From the NCBI GenBank assembly GCA_946481405.1, contig CAMLNY010000085.1:1-6093 (forward strand): a DNA stretch of 6,093 nt, in the 5' to 3' direction. The position numbers were made by a program, and so were the translations under genes. Below are positions 1 to 5,601 of the stretch, piece after piece. The notes under the pieces are model-generated. The model was not told the origin of the DNA and did not search any database. It saw only the letters and a program-made list of their open reading frames with translations. Each line of letters begins with the position of its first letter. The first letter of the stretch is position 1. Origin of the DNA: an uncultured Brevundimonas sp. (GTDB lineage: Bacteria > Pseudomonadota > Alphaproteobacteria > Caulobacterales > Caulobacteraceae).

Positions 1-59
1 AGCGGGTGGTCAGTCACCCCTCCAACTTCGTCCCGTTCCGCTACGGGAAGAAGGACTGA
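1..59 (+). CDS. C-terminal end of an unidentified protein (partial, 5' end outside window)
   Basis: Reading from base 3 gives 18 sense codons ending in TGA at 57-59, with peptide RVVSHPSNFVPFRYGKKD. Seventeen of the 18 codons end in G or C, the same bias as the certain genes here, and no competing gene is visible at this end, so I take it as the real tail of a plus-strand gene. I do not recognise the family from so short a piece and assign no function. It converges on the exporter operon, from which it is separated by the repeat-filled gap at 60-280; the terminator-like hairpin near 244-274 has the right orientation to end its transcript. Confidence 0.55.
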   Translation, partial: RVVSHPSNFVPFRYGKKD

Positions 60-70
60 AATCGCGCCCG

Positions 71-264
71 TCTCCCCTTGCGGGAGAGGGAGCCCGCGCA
101 CGACGGCGCAGCCGTCGTTCTGGCGCGGTCGGGTGAGGGGGCTCACCGGCCGCCGGATCTGATATCAAGAATGCTGAGGTGTGGGTCAGCGAGACCCCTC
201 ACCCTTTCGCGCAAGACCGATCGCTGCGCTCTCGGGCGCTCAAGCCCTCTCCCGCAAGGGGAGA
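71..264. repeat. Pair of inverted (facing) short intergenic repeat elements
   Basis: Bases 71-90 are the exact reverse complement of 245-264 (20 of 20), and bases 131-140 are the exact reverse complement of 195-204 (10 of 10). The two blocks lie in the same relative order, so two copies of one element about 70 bases long face each other across a 54-base spacer. The material between the matched blocks has diverged. Each copy's core can itself fold (71-76 with 82-87 on the left, 244-253 with 259-268 on the right). The core resembles a repeat that I recall as common between genes in Caulobacterales and other alphaproteobacteria; that recollection was not checked. No transposase and no flanking duplication are visible. 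Confidence 0.7.
100..118. repeat. Perfect 8-bp hairpin within the left repeat copy
   Basis: Bases 100-107 (ACGACGGC) pair perfectly with 111-118 (GCCGTCGT) around a three-base loop, GCA. It lies inside the left copy of the repeat, in the part that has diverged from the right copy. No T-tract follows on either strand, so it is not a terminator by itself. It is probably a structural part of the repeat. Confidence 0.55.
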
Positions 265-274
265 GGGCTTTTTT
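244..274 (+). terminator. Intrinsic terminator-like hairpin with T6 tract
   Basis: A 10-bp perfect stem, 244-253 with 259-268, encloses a five-base loop (GCAAG) and is followed directly by six T residues (269-274). That is the form of a rho-independent terminator on the plus strand, suited to the gene ending at 59. On the minus strand the stem starts 12 bases past the last codon of the fusion-protein gene, but what follows is only CTTGAG, so termination in that direction would be weaker. An outer stem, GGCGCT at 235-240 with AGCGCC at 275-280, would extend the fold right up to the minus-strand stop codon. The stem is also the core of the right repeat copy, so termination may be a borrowed role. 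Confidence 0.55.
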
Positions 275-280
275 AGCGCC

Positions 281-1300
281 TCAGCCCGCGCGCGGCGGCG
301 GGGTCTGCATCGAACGGCTGGCGGGGACGCCGACGGTGGGGGTGCGGGCGGCGCCGGCGGCCTGGCCGGGCTTCATAAACTTCACCAGGACGCGCTGACC
401 GATCAGCAGCGGGGCGTCGCCGGCGGTGACGACCACTTCCACGACGCGTTCGTCGGAGCGTTGCGAGGGATCGTCCGAGGCCAGTTTGCGGGCGCCGAAG
501 ACGGCGGCGCGGCGCAGGACGGCGCCGACATAGACGCGGGACGGATCGCCCTCAGGCGTGATCTCCACAGCCTGGCCCACGGTGACGTTAGGAATATCGG
601 ATTCGACGATCTCGGCGCGGGCGATGCGGGGCGCGTTGGGCTCCAGATCGAACATGTTGGACACGTTCAGGGTCGAGGCGCCGGCGCCCGGATTGGCGTA
701 GCGGCGCACGATGCGGCCGTCGGCGGGCGAGCGGATCACGGTCAGCTCGACATTGTAGGCGGCCTGGTCGCGGCGGGCGCGGGCGGTCTGGACGGCGGCC
801 TGCTGCGAGCCGAGGCGGGCCTGGGCCTGGGCGATCGCATCACGGGCCTGATCGAGACGTTGGGCGGCGACGAAATTCGTCGAGACGAGGCGTTCAAGAC
901 GCTCGTACTCGCGCTGGGCAGTGCGGATGTCGACCTGGATCAGGTTGAGCTGGCTCTGGGCCGCGGCGAGATCGGCCGAGGCCGTCTGGAGCGCCAGACG
1001 CGGCTCGTCGTCTTCCTGACGGGCCAGGATCTGGCCAGCGACGACCTGATCGCCTTCCTGCACGAGGACGTCACGCACGACGCCGCCGCGACGGGCCGCG
1101 ATCTGGATGATGCCGCCCTCGATGTCGACCTTGCCGTTCGCGATGGCCGCATAGGGGCTTTCGACCCTCTCGGCGTCGGCCTTCTCGGCTTCCGCCTTCT
1201 TGGCCGCGTTGGCGCCCTGCATCATGGTGAAGCCCACCACGATCACGATGATCAGCAGGACGCCGATCCAGAGCCATTTGTTCTTGAGGAAGGCGGGCAT
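281..1300 (-). CDS. HlyD/MacA/DevB-type periplasmic membrane fusion protein of an ABC exporter
   Basis: This 339-aa protein is the periplasmic adaptor that would join the inner-membrane ABC exporter encoded just upstream to an outer-membrane TolC-type channel. It has a short cytoplasmic N-terminus, one membrane anchor at about residues 9-24, and then a charged Ala/Lys/Glu linker. A split biotinyl-lipoyl-like domain follows (about 64-100 and 182-213, the halves containing GGVVRDVLVQEGDQVVAG and SPADGRIVRR). Between the halves is a helical, Ala/Gln/Arg-rich hairpin (about 101-181) with coiled-coil character. A beta-barrel region runs from about 225 to 310, and the last 30 residues are a Pro/Ala-rich, probably disordered tail. 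The start ATG at 1300 has GAGGA eight bases upstream, and the gene starts 23 bases after the ATPase stop, so all three genes are likely one operon. No lipobox is seen, so it is anchored by its helix. Substrate unknown. The family assignment is firm; the MacA versus DevB subfamily is not. Confidence 0.9.
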   Translation of the reverse strand: MPAFLKNKWLWIGVLLIIVIVVGFTMMQGANAAKKAEAEKADAERVESPYAAIANGKVDIEGGIIQIAARRGGVVRDVLVQEGDQVVAGQILARQEDDEPRLALQTASADLAAAQSQLNLIQVDIRTAQREYERLERLVSTNFVAAQRLDQARDAIAQAQARLGSQQAAVQTARARRDQAAYNVELTVIRSPADGRIVRRYANPGAGASTLNVSNMFDLEPNAPRIARAEIVESDIPNVTVGQAVEITPEGDPSRVYVGAVLRRAAVFGARKLASDDPSQRSDERVVEVVVTAGDAPLLIGQRVLVKFMKPGQAAGAARTPTVGVPASRSMQTPPPRAG

Positions 1301-1308
1301 GAGAGAGG

Positions 1309-1313
1309 TCCTC
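1309..1313 (-). promoter_or_regulatory. Ribosome binding site of the membrane fusion protein gene
   Basis: On the minus strand GAGGA occupies 1313-1309, eight bases before the ATG at 1300-1298, inside the 23-base gap after the ATPase stop. It supports 1300 as the start and separate initiation from the upstream gene. Confidence 0.55.
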
Positions 1314-1323
1314 GGAGGCGGTC

Positions 1324-2106
1324 TTAGTGGTGGGACGCCAGGGTGGCGTTCGGATTGGGGGTGCGGCGCTCATCGGAGATGATGACGCCGTCCTCGATCT
1401 TGATGACCCGGTCGGCCCATTCCTCAAGCCGGGGGTCGTGGGTGACGCAGATCACCGCCGCGCCGTGCTCGGTTGCGGCGCGACGCAGCAGGCGGATGAC
1501 GACCTGACCGTTCTCGCGGTCGAGGGCGGAGGTCGGTTCGTCGGCGAACAGAATCTTGGGGTCCTTGGCCAGGGCGCGGGCGATGGCGACGCGCTGTTTC
1601 TCGCCGCCGGAGAGCGCGGCCGGGCGCTGGTGCAGGCGTGGGCCAAGACCGACCTCTTCCAGAGCCTGGGTCGCACGCTTCTTCGCCTTGTCCGGCGACA
1701 GGCCTTGGAACTTCAGCACCACCTCGACCTGCTGCAGGGCGGTCAGGGCGGGGAAGAGGTTGAAGCCCTGGAAGATGAAGCCGCAGTGATCCAGGCGGAA
1801 CTTGTCGATCTTGCCGAGCGACAGTTTCCACAGGTCGTCGACGTCGAGCGCGTCGACGCGGCCTTCCTCGGGGCGCAGCAGGCCGGACAAGGCCGCGATG
1901 AGGGTCGATTTGCCGGAGCCGGACGGACCCATGACCATGGTCAGATCGCCGTGGCGGGCGTCGAAGTCCACCTTCTTGAGGACCTCGACGAAGGCCTTGC
2001 CGGACTTGAAGCGCTTGACCAGCCCCCTGGCCTCGATGGCGAAGTCACCGTGCTTGCCATGGACCTTGGTGTGCGAGGGCACGCTGTGCGGGGTGAAGTC
2101 GGTCAT
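1324..2106 (-). CDS. ABC exporter ATP-binding protein (MacB/LolD/DevA-type)
   Basis: This 260-aa cytoplasmic ATPase should power the exporter formed with the adjacent permease. All nucleotide-binding motifs are intact: Walker A GPSGSGKST at residues 60-68, Q-loop IFQGFNLF with Gln113, signature LSGGE at 165-169, Walker B ILFADEP at 185-191 with catalytic Glu190, D-loop SALD at 193-196, and the switch His223 in VTHD. The closest groups by eye are the LolD/MacB and DevA exporters, which pair with FtsX-like permeases. The ATG at 2106 overlaps the permease stop as ATGA, which implies translational coupling; no strong ribosome site of its own is seen. Residues 1-20 (to about GKHG) form a His/Lys/Ser-rich extension before the domain begins. 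The frame stays open far upstream through the permease gene, but that extension is Arg/His/Gly-rich and out of frame with the real permease, so 2106 is the start. Substrate unknown. Confidence 0.93.
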   Translation of the reverse strand: MTDFTPHSVPSHTKVHGKHGDFAIEARGLVKRFKSGKAFVEVLKKVDFDARHGDLTMVMGPSGSGKSTLIAALSGLLRPEEGRVDALDVDDLWKLSLGKIDKFRLDHCGFIFQGFNLFPALTALQQVEVVLKFQGLSPDKAKKRATQALEEVGLGPRLHQRPAALSGGEKQRVAIARALAKDPKILFADEPTSALDRENGQVVIRLLRRAATEHGAAVICVTHDPRLEEWADRVIKIEDGVIISDERRTPNPNATLASHH

Positions 2107-3275
2107 CGCAGCAGGTCCGCCGGTTGGCTGTTCTTGAGGATGCCGAGCGACAAGGCGCCCGAAACCATGGCGATCAGGATCAGGCCGCCGCCGACGACGA
2201 TCAGCAGGACCGGCGGCAGGGCGATGATGACCGCACCCGCCATGGCCAAGGCCTGAAGCGCGAAGGTCAGGGCGATGGCCGCCAGAACCCCGACGCAGCC
2301 GACCCAGAAGCTGAGCTCCATGACGATGCGGTTCAGCGAGCCCATGCCGACGCCGAGGGCGCGCAGAGAGGCGAACTCCTTGATGTTGGCCATGATGGCG
2401 CCGCGCAGGGTCTGCCAGGTGATGGCCACCCCGATGATGGTGCCCAGCACCACGCAGCCGCCGATGATGATGACGAGAATGCCTTCCTCGAACATGGCGC
2501 CGGCGTTGGCGTCGGCGAGCTCCTGACGGGTCCAGGCCTTCCACTGGCCGTTGCCCTGGGCGTTCAGTTCGGCGGCGACGCGCTGGGCCTGAAGCGGATC
2601 GCGCAGCTTGACCATCAGCGGGCCGACGCGCGGGCCGGTGTCGGCCTGGCCCACCATGCGCAGGGTGTCGCGCGACATGATGACGGTGGCCTGCATCATG
2701 TTCGGATAGCCGCGGGTGATGCCGACGACGGTCACGGTCTGGCCGTTGTAGAGGGCGCGGTCGCCGAGCTTGACGCCCAGCTTGGTCACGGCCGTCTCGT
2801 CGATGGCGACGGTGTAGGGCTGGCGCAAGGCGTCGACCAATTCCTGTGAATAGTCGGTCGGAATGGTCACGGAGCCGGGCGTGGTGTCGATGATCGAGGC
2901 CTGGACGAACTCCTGACGCGGGGCGCCCATTTTGGCGCGGTCGGCCTGGGACATGGTCGGGTCGACGTTCTTGATCGACTGGAAGGAGCCGCCGGCGCCG
3001 TCCAGAGGCTGGACCTCGACCACCTCGGGATTGTTGTAGACCTGCGGGATGAAGCGGCGCGGCACGCCCGAGGGACCGCCAATCAGCGACTTGGCGCCCG
3101 GCTGCATCACGATGATGTCTGCCGAAGAGCGTTCGATTGTCGCGGTGAAGCCCTTGCCGATGCCGATGAAGACGCCGGTCATGGCGAGCACCAGCAGGCC
3201 CGAAAGGGCCAGCGCCATGACGGCGGCCATGTACCGCCGCCACTCGAAGAGCAGCGTTGAAAGCGCGAGCGACAT
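2103..3275 (-). CDS. ABC exporter permease, FtsX/MacB/DevC-type (four membrane helices)
   Basis: This 390-aa inner-membrane permease is the first gene of the exporter operon. It has the standard layout of its superfamily: helix 1 at about residues 17-39, a large periplasmic domain (about 40-262, MacB_PCD-like), then three C-terminal helices at about 264-288, 320-345 and 352-378. Between helices 2 and 3 lies the segment MANIKEFASLRALGVGMG (295-312), which matches the usual FtsX-like coupling region with an E-x-x-x-L-R-x-L-G pattern. It ends in SQPADLLR, the typical short cytoplasmic tail of FtsX/DevC proteins. The ATG at 3275 is preferred because residues 1-15 form the amphipathic lead-in that DevC-like permeases have before helix 1; the next ATG (3230) would remove it. 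The candidate ribosome site, AGGGG about 13 bases upstream, is weakly placed. There is no fused ATPase, unlike MacB itself; the ATPase is separate and overlaps by four bases. Confidence 0.9.
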   Translation of the reverse strand: MSLALSTLLFEWRRYMAAVMALALSGLLVLAMTGVFIGIGKGFTATIERSSADIIVMQPGAKSLIGGPSGVPRRFIPQVYNNPEVVEVQPLDGAGGSFQSIKNVDPTMSQADRAKMGAPRQEFVQASIIDTTPGSVTIPTDYSQELVDALRQPYTVAIDETAVTKLGVKLGDRALYNGQTVTVVGITRGYPNMMQATVIMSRDTLRMVGQADTGPRVGPLMVKLRDPLQAQRVAAELNAQGNGQWKAWTRQELADANAGAMFEEGILVIIIGGCVVLGTIIGVAITWQTLRGAIMANIKEFASLRALGVGMGSLNRIVMELSFWVGCVGVLAAIALTFALQALAMAGAVIIALPPVLLIVVGGGLILIAMVSGALSLGILKNSQPADLLR

Positions 3276-3303
3276 AGTCTTTGAAACACCCCTGACTTGC
3301 AGC

Positions 3304-3334
3304 GTTATGTGACGCGCGGTTCGGTTCTCACCAA
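3304..3334 (-). promoter_or_regulatory. Possible promoter of the exporter operon
   Basis: On the minus strand TTGGTG (3334-3329) and CATAAC (3309-3304) could serve as -35 and -10 boxes, though the 19-base spacing is long. They sit in the only AT-richer patch of the divergent gap, about 29 bases before the permease start. The call rests on position and weak similarity only. Confidence 0.25.
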
Positions 3335-3368
3335 GTTAAATCGGGGTAAGGGGTTCACCGCCGATATG

Positions 3369-3414
3369 GCCGCGCTTGACGGGGCGGGGCGGGGGCGCGG
3401 AGATGCCGCGCTTG
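3369..3414 (+). repeat. 10-base direct repeat in the divergent promoter region
   Basis: GCCGCGCTTG occurs at 3369-3378 and again at 3405-3414, 36 bases apart start to start. The preceding bases are similar too (ATATG and AGATG, with a one-base offset). The pair lies between the two divergent operons and could be a duplicated operator, or chance in GC-rich DNA. Confidence 0.4.
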
Positions 3415-3437
3415 CGCGGGCCTCGGGGCGGGCGCTA

Positions 3438-3445
3438 GCTACAAG
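3438..3445 (+). promoter_or_regulatory. Possible -10 element of the S46 peptidase gene
   Basis: GCTACAAG matches seven of eight positions of the Caulobacter housekeeping -10 consensus GCTANAWC and lies 36 bases before the ATG, leaving room for a short leader with a good ribosome site. No -35 box has the right spacing: TTGACGG at 3376 is a good match but too far away, and TTGCGC at 3412 is about 20 bases upstream, also too far for this consensus. A small hairpin (3452-3456 with 3460-3464) would lie in the leader. Confidence 0.3.
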
Positions 3446-3469
3446 ATAACACCGGCGACGCCGGGATCC

Positions 3470-3475
3470 GGAGAG
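3470..3475 (+). promoter_or_regulatory. Ribosome binding site of the first S46 peptidase gene
   Basis: GGAGAG ends six bases before the ATG at 3482, ideal spacing. It supports that start, which also yields a proper signal peptide. Confidence 0.6.
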
Positions 3476-3481
3476 AAACCC

Positions 3482-5560
3482 ATGTCGTCACGCTCCCTCA
3501 TCGTCGCCGCCTCGGCGCTGGCGCTCAGCCTGGCGGCCATGCCGGCCGCCCCGGCCAAGGCCGAGGAAGGCATGTGGACGTTCGACAACTTCCCCATCCA
3601 GACGGTCAACGACCTGTACGGCACCCGCATCGATCAGGCCTGGCTGGATCGGGTGCGCAACGCGGCGGTGCGGATCAGCGGCTGTTCGGCCTCGCTGGTG
3701 TCGCCCGAAGGTCTGGTCCTGACCAACCACCACTGTGTCGTCGGCTGCGTCGCCGATCTGTCGGATGCGCAGAACGACTATGTGCGCAACGGCTGGATGC
3801 CGGCGACGCGCGAGGACGAGCGGCGCTGCCCCGGCCAGACGGCCGAAATCCTGACCGACATCACCGATGTGACCGACCGGGTGCTGGGGGCCGGGGCGGG
3901 GCTGGAAGGCGCCGCTTTCGTCCAGGCGCGCGGCGCGGTGCAGCAGGCGATCCAGCAGGAAGCCTGCGGCGACGACGTGAAGCTGACGTGTCAGGTCATC
4001 AGCTTCTATCGGGGCGGTCGCTACGCCCTTTACAAGTTCCGCAAGTATGAGGACGTGCGTCTGGCCTTCGCTCCGGAGTATCAGGCCGCGGCATTCGGCG
4101 GCGACCCGGACAACTTCAACTTCCCCCGCTATGCGCTCGATTTCGGCCTGCTGCGGATCTACGAGGACGGCAAGCCGGTCGAGACGCCGAACCACCTGAC
4201 CTGGAACGCCAATGCGCCGCGCGAGGGCGAGCCGGTGTTCGTGGCGGGCAATCCGGGGACCACGTCGCGTCTTCTGACCATGGCGCAGCTGGAGCGAATC
4301 CGCGACCAGACCATGCCGCTGGGCCTGCTGCAGAACTCGGAACTGCGCGGGCGGCTGCTGCAATATTCCACGACGGGCGAGGAGGCCGCGCGCATCTCCG
4401 TCGATCCGATCGCCAGCGTCGAGAACGTCTACAAGGCCAACTACGGTCAGGAGCAGGCGCTGCTGGACCCGACCTTCATGGCCTCCAAGCGCGAGCAGGA
4501 AGCCGATCTGCGCGCCCGCGTCGCCGCCGATCCGGCTTTGGCCGAGCGCATCGGCGATCCGTGGGGCGATCTGGAGCGGATCGAGCGTCAGGCGTCGGAG
4601 CTGTTCCTGCCCTACCGTCAGCTCGAGGCCAACGCCGGCCAGCGCTCAACGCTGTACGGCTATGCCCGGGCGATCGTGCGGGCGTCCAAGGAACGGGCCA
4701 AGCCGCTGGCCGAGCGCCGCGCGGGCTATACCGATGCCGATCTGGCCGCGATCGGCCGCCGTCTGGCCGCCACCCCGCCGATCGAGGCGGATCTGGAAGA
4801 GATCTATCTGGCCTTCTGGCTATCCAAGACGCGCGAATACCTGACCGTCGACAATCCGGACGTCCAGCGCCTGCTGGGCCGCGAGAGCCCGGAAGGGCTC
4901 GCCGAACGTCTGGTCGAGGGGACGAGCCTGAGGACGCCGGAGCGCCGGGCCGAGCTTCTGGCCATGACGCCTGAGCAGCTGGCGGCGGCGGGCGATCCGC
5001 TGATCGACTTCGTGCTCAGGAACGACGATGCGGCCCAGGCCATCCGCGCCCAGTGGGAGGCGACGGTCTCGGGCCCCACGGCCCGCGCGGCGGAGAAGGT
5101 GGCCCAGGCCCGGTTCGCGGCCTTCGGCGCCAACCAGTATCCGGACGCGACCTTCAGCCTGCGCCTGTCCTACGGCTCGGTTCAGGGCTGGACCTATCGC
5201 GGGACCCAGGTGCCGGCCTTCACCCGGATGGCGGGCCTCTACGAGCGCGCGACGGGGGCCCAGCCCTTCGTCCTGTCGGACCAGTTCGCCGCGCGCGAGG
5301 CCGATGTGAACAAGGACGTCGTGTTCGACTTCGCCTCGACCAACGACATCATCGGCGGCAACTCCGGCTCGCCGGTGATCAATGCGGCGGGCGAGGTGAT
5401 CGGCGCGGCCTTCGACGGCAACATCCACTCGCTGGGCGGCGCCTACGGCTATGACGGGACGCTGAACCGCACGGTGACGGTCTCGACGGCGGCGATCACC
5501 GAGAGCCTGCGCAACGTGTACCGCCAGCCGCGCCTGCTGGAGGAGCTGGGAGTGCGCTGA
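3482..5560 (+). CDS. S46-family serine dipeptidyl peptidase (DPP7/DPP11/DAP BII family), exported
   Basis: This complete 692-aa exopeptidase should remove dipeptides from the N-termini of oligopeptides in the periplasm. Known S46 enzymes are about 700-720 aa. A signal peptide spans residues 1-27, with hydrophobic core IVAASALALSLAAM and likely cleavage after AKA. The trypsin-like halves flank a helical insert (about 275-545). The triad is His84 (LTNHHC), Asp220 (FNFPRYALD) and Ser628 (IIGGNSGSP). Gly646 in FDGN lies 18 residues after the Ser, the site that is Gly673 in P. gingivalis DPP7 and Arg673 in DPP11, so by family knowledge a hydrophobic rather than acidic P1 preference is expected. 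The DNW segment that binds the substrate N-terminus in DAP BII reads Asn211-Phe212 here. Cys68 and Cys85 match the family's conserved cysteine pair; Cys89, 116, 162 and 170 are further conserved in the neighbouring paralog. It starts after a good ribosome site and heads a tandem pair. Confidence 0.95.
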   Translation: MSSRSLIVAASALALSLAAMPAAPAKAEEGMWTFDNFPIQTVNDLYGTRIDQAWLDRVRNAAVRISGCSASLVSPEGLVLTNHHCVVGCVADLSDAQNDYVRNGWMPATREDERRCPGQTAEILTDITDVTDRVLGAGAGLEGAAFVQARGAVQQAIQQEACGDDVKLTCQVISFYRGGRYALYKFRKYEDVRLAFAPEYQAAAFGGDPDNFNFPRYALDFGLLRIYEDGKPVETPNHLTWNANAPREGEPVFVAGNPGTTSRLLTMAQLERIRDQTMPLGLLQNSELRGRLLQYSTTGEEAARISVDPIASVENVYKANYGQEQALLDPTFMASKREQEADLRARVAADPALAERIGDPWGDLERIERQASELFLPYRQLEANAGQRSTLYGYARAIVRASKERAKPLAERRAGYTDADLAAIGRRLAATPPIEADLEEIYLAFWLSKTREYLTVDNPDVQRLLGRESPEGLAERLVEGTSLRTPERRAELLAMTPEQLAAAGDPLIDFVLRNDDAAQAIRAQWEATVSGPTARAAEKVAQARFAAFGANQYPDATFSLRLSYGSVQGWTYRGTQVPAFTRMAGLYERATGAQPFVLSDQFAAREADVNKDVVFDFASTNDIIGGNSGSPVINAAGEVIGAAFDGNIHSLGGAYGYDGTLNRTVTVSTAAITESLRNVYRQPRLLEELGVR

Positions 5561-5571
5561 CGCGCACTTCC
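5548..5571 (+). promoter_or_regulatory. Hairpin enclosing the stop codon of the first S46 gene
   Basis: AGTGCGC (5551-5557) pairs perfectly with GCGCACT (5562-5568) around the loop TGAC, whose TGA is the gene's stop codon. Three more pairs, one of them G-U, extend the stem to 5548-5571. No T-tract follows directly (the nearest is TTTT at 5585-5588), so it is not a classical terminator. It could stabilise the 3' end of the upstream message or partly attenuate the downstream paralog. Confidence 0.45.
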
Positions 5572-5589
5572 GTGCTTCACCTCATTTTC

Positions 5590-5596
5590 AAGGAAG
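5590..5596 (+). promoter_or_regulatory. Ribosome binding site of the second S46 peptidase gene
   Basis: AAGGAAG lies five bases before the ATG at 5602, in the 41-base gap between the two peptidase genes. I see no separate promoter in that gap, so the pair is probably co-transcribed. Confidence 0.6.
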
Positions 5597-5601
5597 TTCC
5601 C

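Larger units (their letters stand above)
60..280. other. Non-coding gap between convergent genes, filled by repeat hairpins
   Basis: This 221-base gap holds no convincing gene. Open frames crossing it read as arginine-, proline- and serine-rich filler. It contains two facing copies of a short palindromic repeat (left about 71-140, right about 195-268), a compact hairpin at 100-118 and a terminator-like hairpin at 244-274. The 54 bases between the copies (141-194) show nothing I can name. Confidence 0.7.

Noticed and set aside
71..268. The facing repeats as an insertion sequence or a MITE
   Set aside because: There is no transposase, no clean terminal inverted repeat at the outer edges, and no flanking target duplication. 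It fits a short intergenic palindromic repeat better.
179..1327. A 382-codon plus-strand open frame opposite the membrane fusion protein gene
   Set aside because: It is Gly/Ala/Asp-rich with no recognisable motif and begins inside the repeat. It mirrors the opposite strand's codon bias, as is common in GC-rich DNA.
1327..2256. A 309-codon plus-strand open frame opposite the ATPase and the end of the permease gene
   Set aside because: It spans two real minus-strand genes, has no family features, and is explained by high G/C at third codon positions.
1324..3243. A single 639-codon minus-strand open frame that would fuse an N-terminal extension to the ABC ATPase
   Set aside because: Only the part from 2106 downward reads as a protein family. 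The upstream 379 codons are Arg/His/Gly-rich and out of frame with the clear four-helix permease on the same strand, and the ATGA overlap gives a natural start.
3376..3382. TTGACGG as the -35 box of the S46 promoter
   Set aside because: It matches the Caulobacter -35 consensus, but no -10-like sequence lies at the required distance downstream; the surroundings are pure G/C.
3488..4363. A 291-codon minus-strand open frame opposite the first S46 gene
   Set aside because: The opposite strand encodes the S46 domain with intact catalytic motifs. The antisense product is Arg/His/Gln-rich low-complexity sequence.
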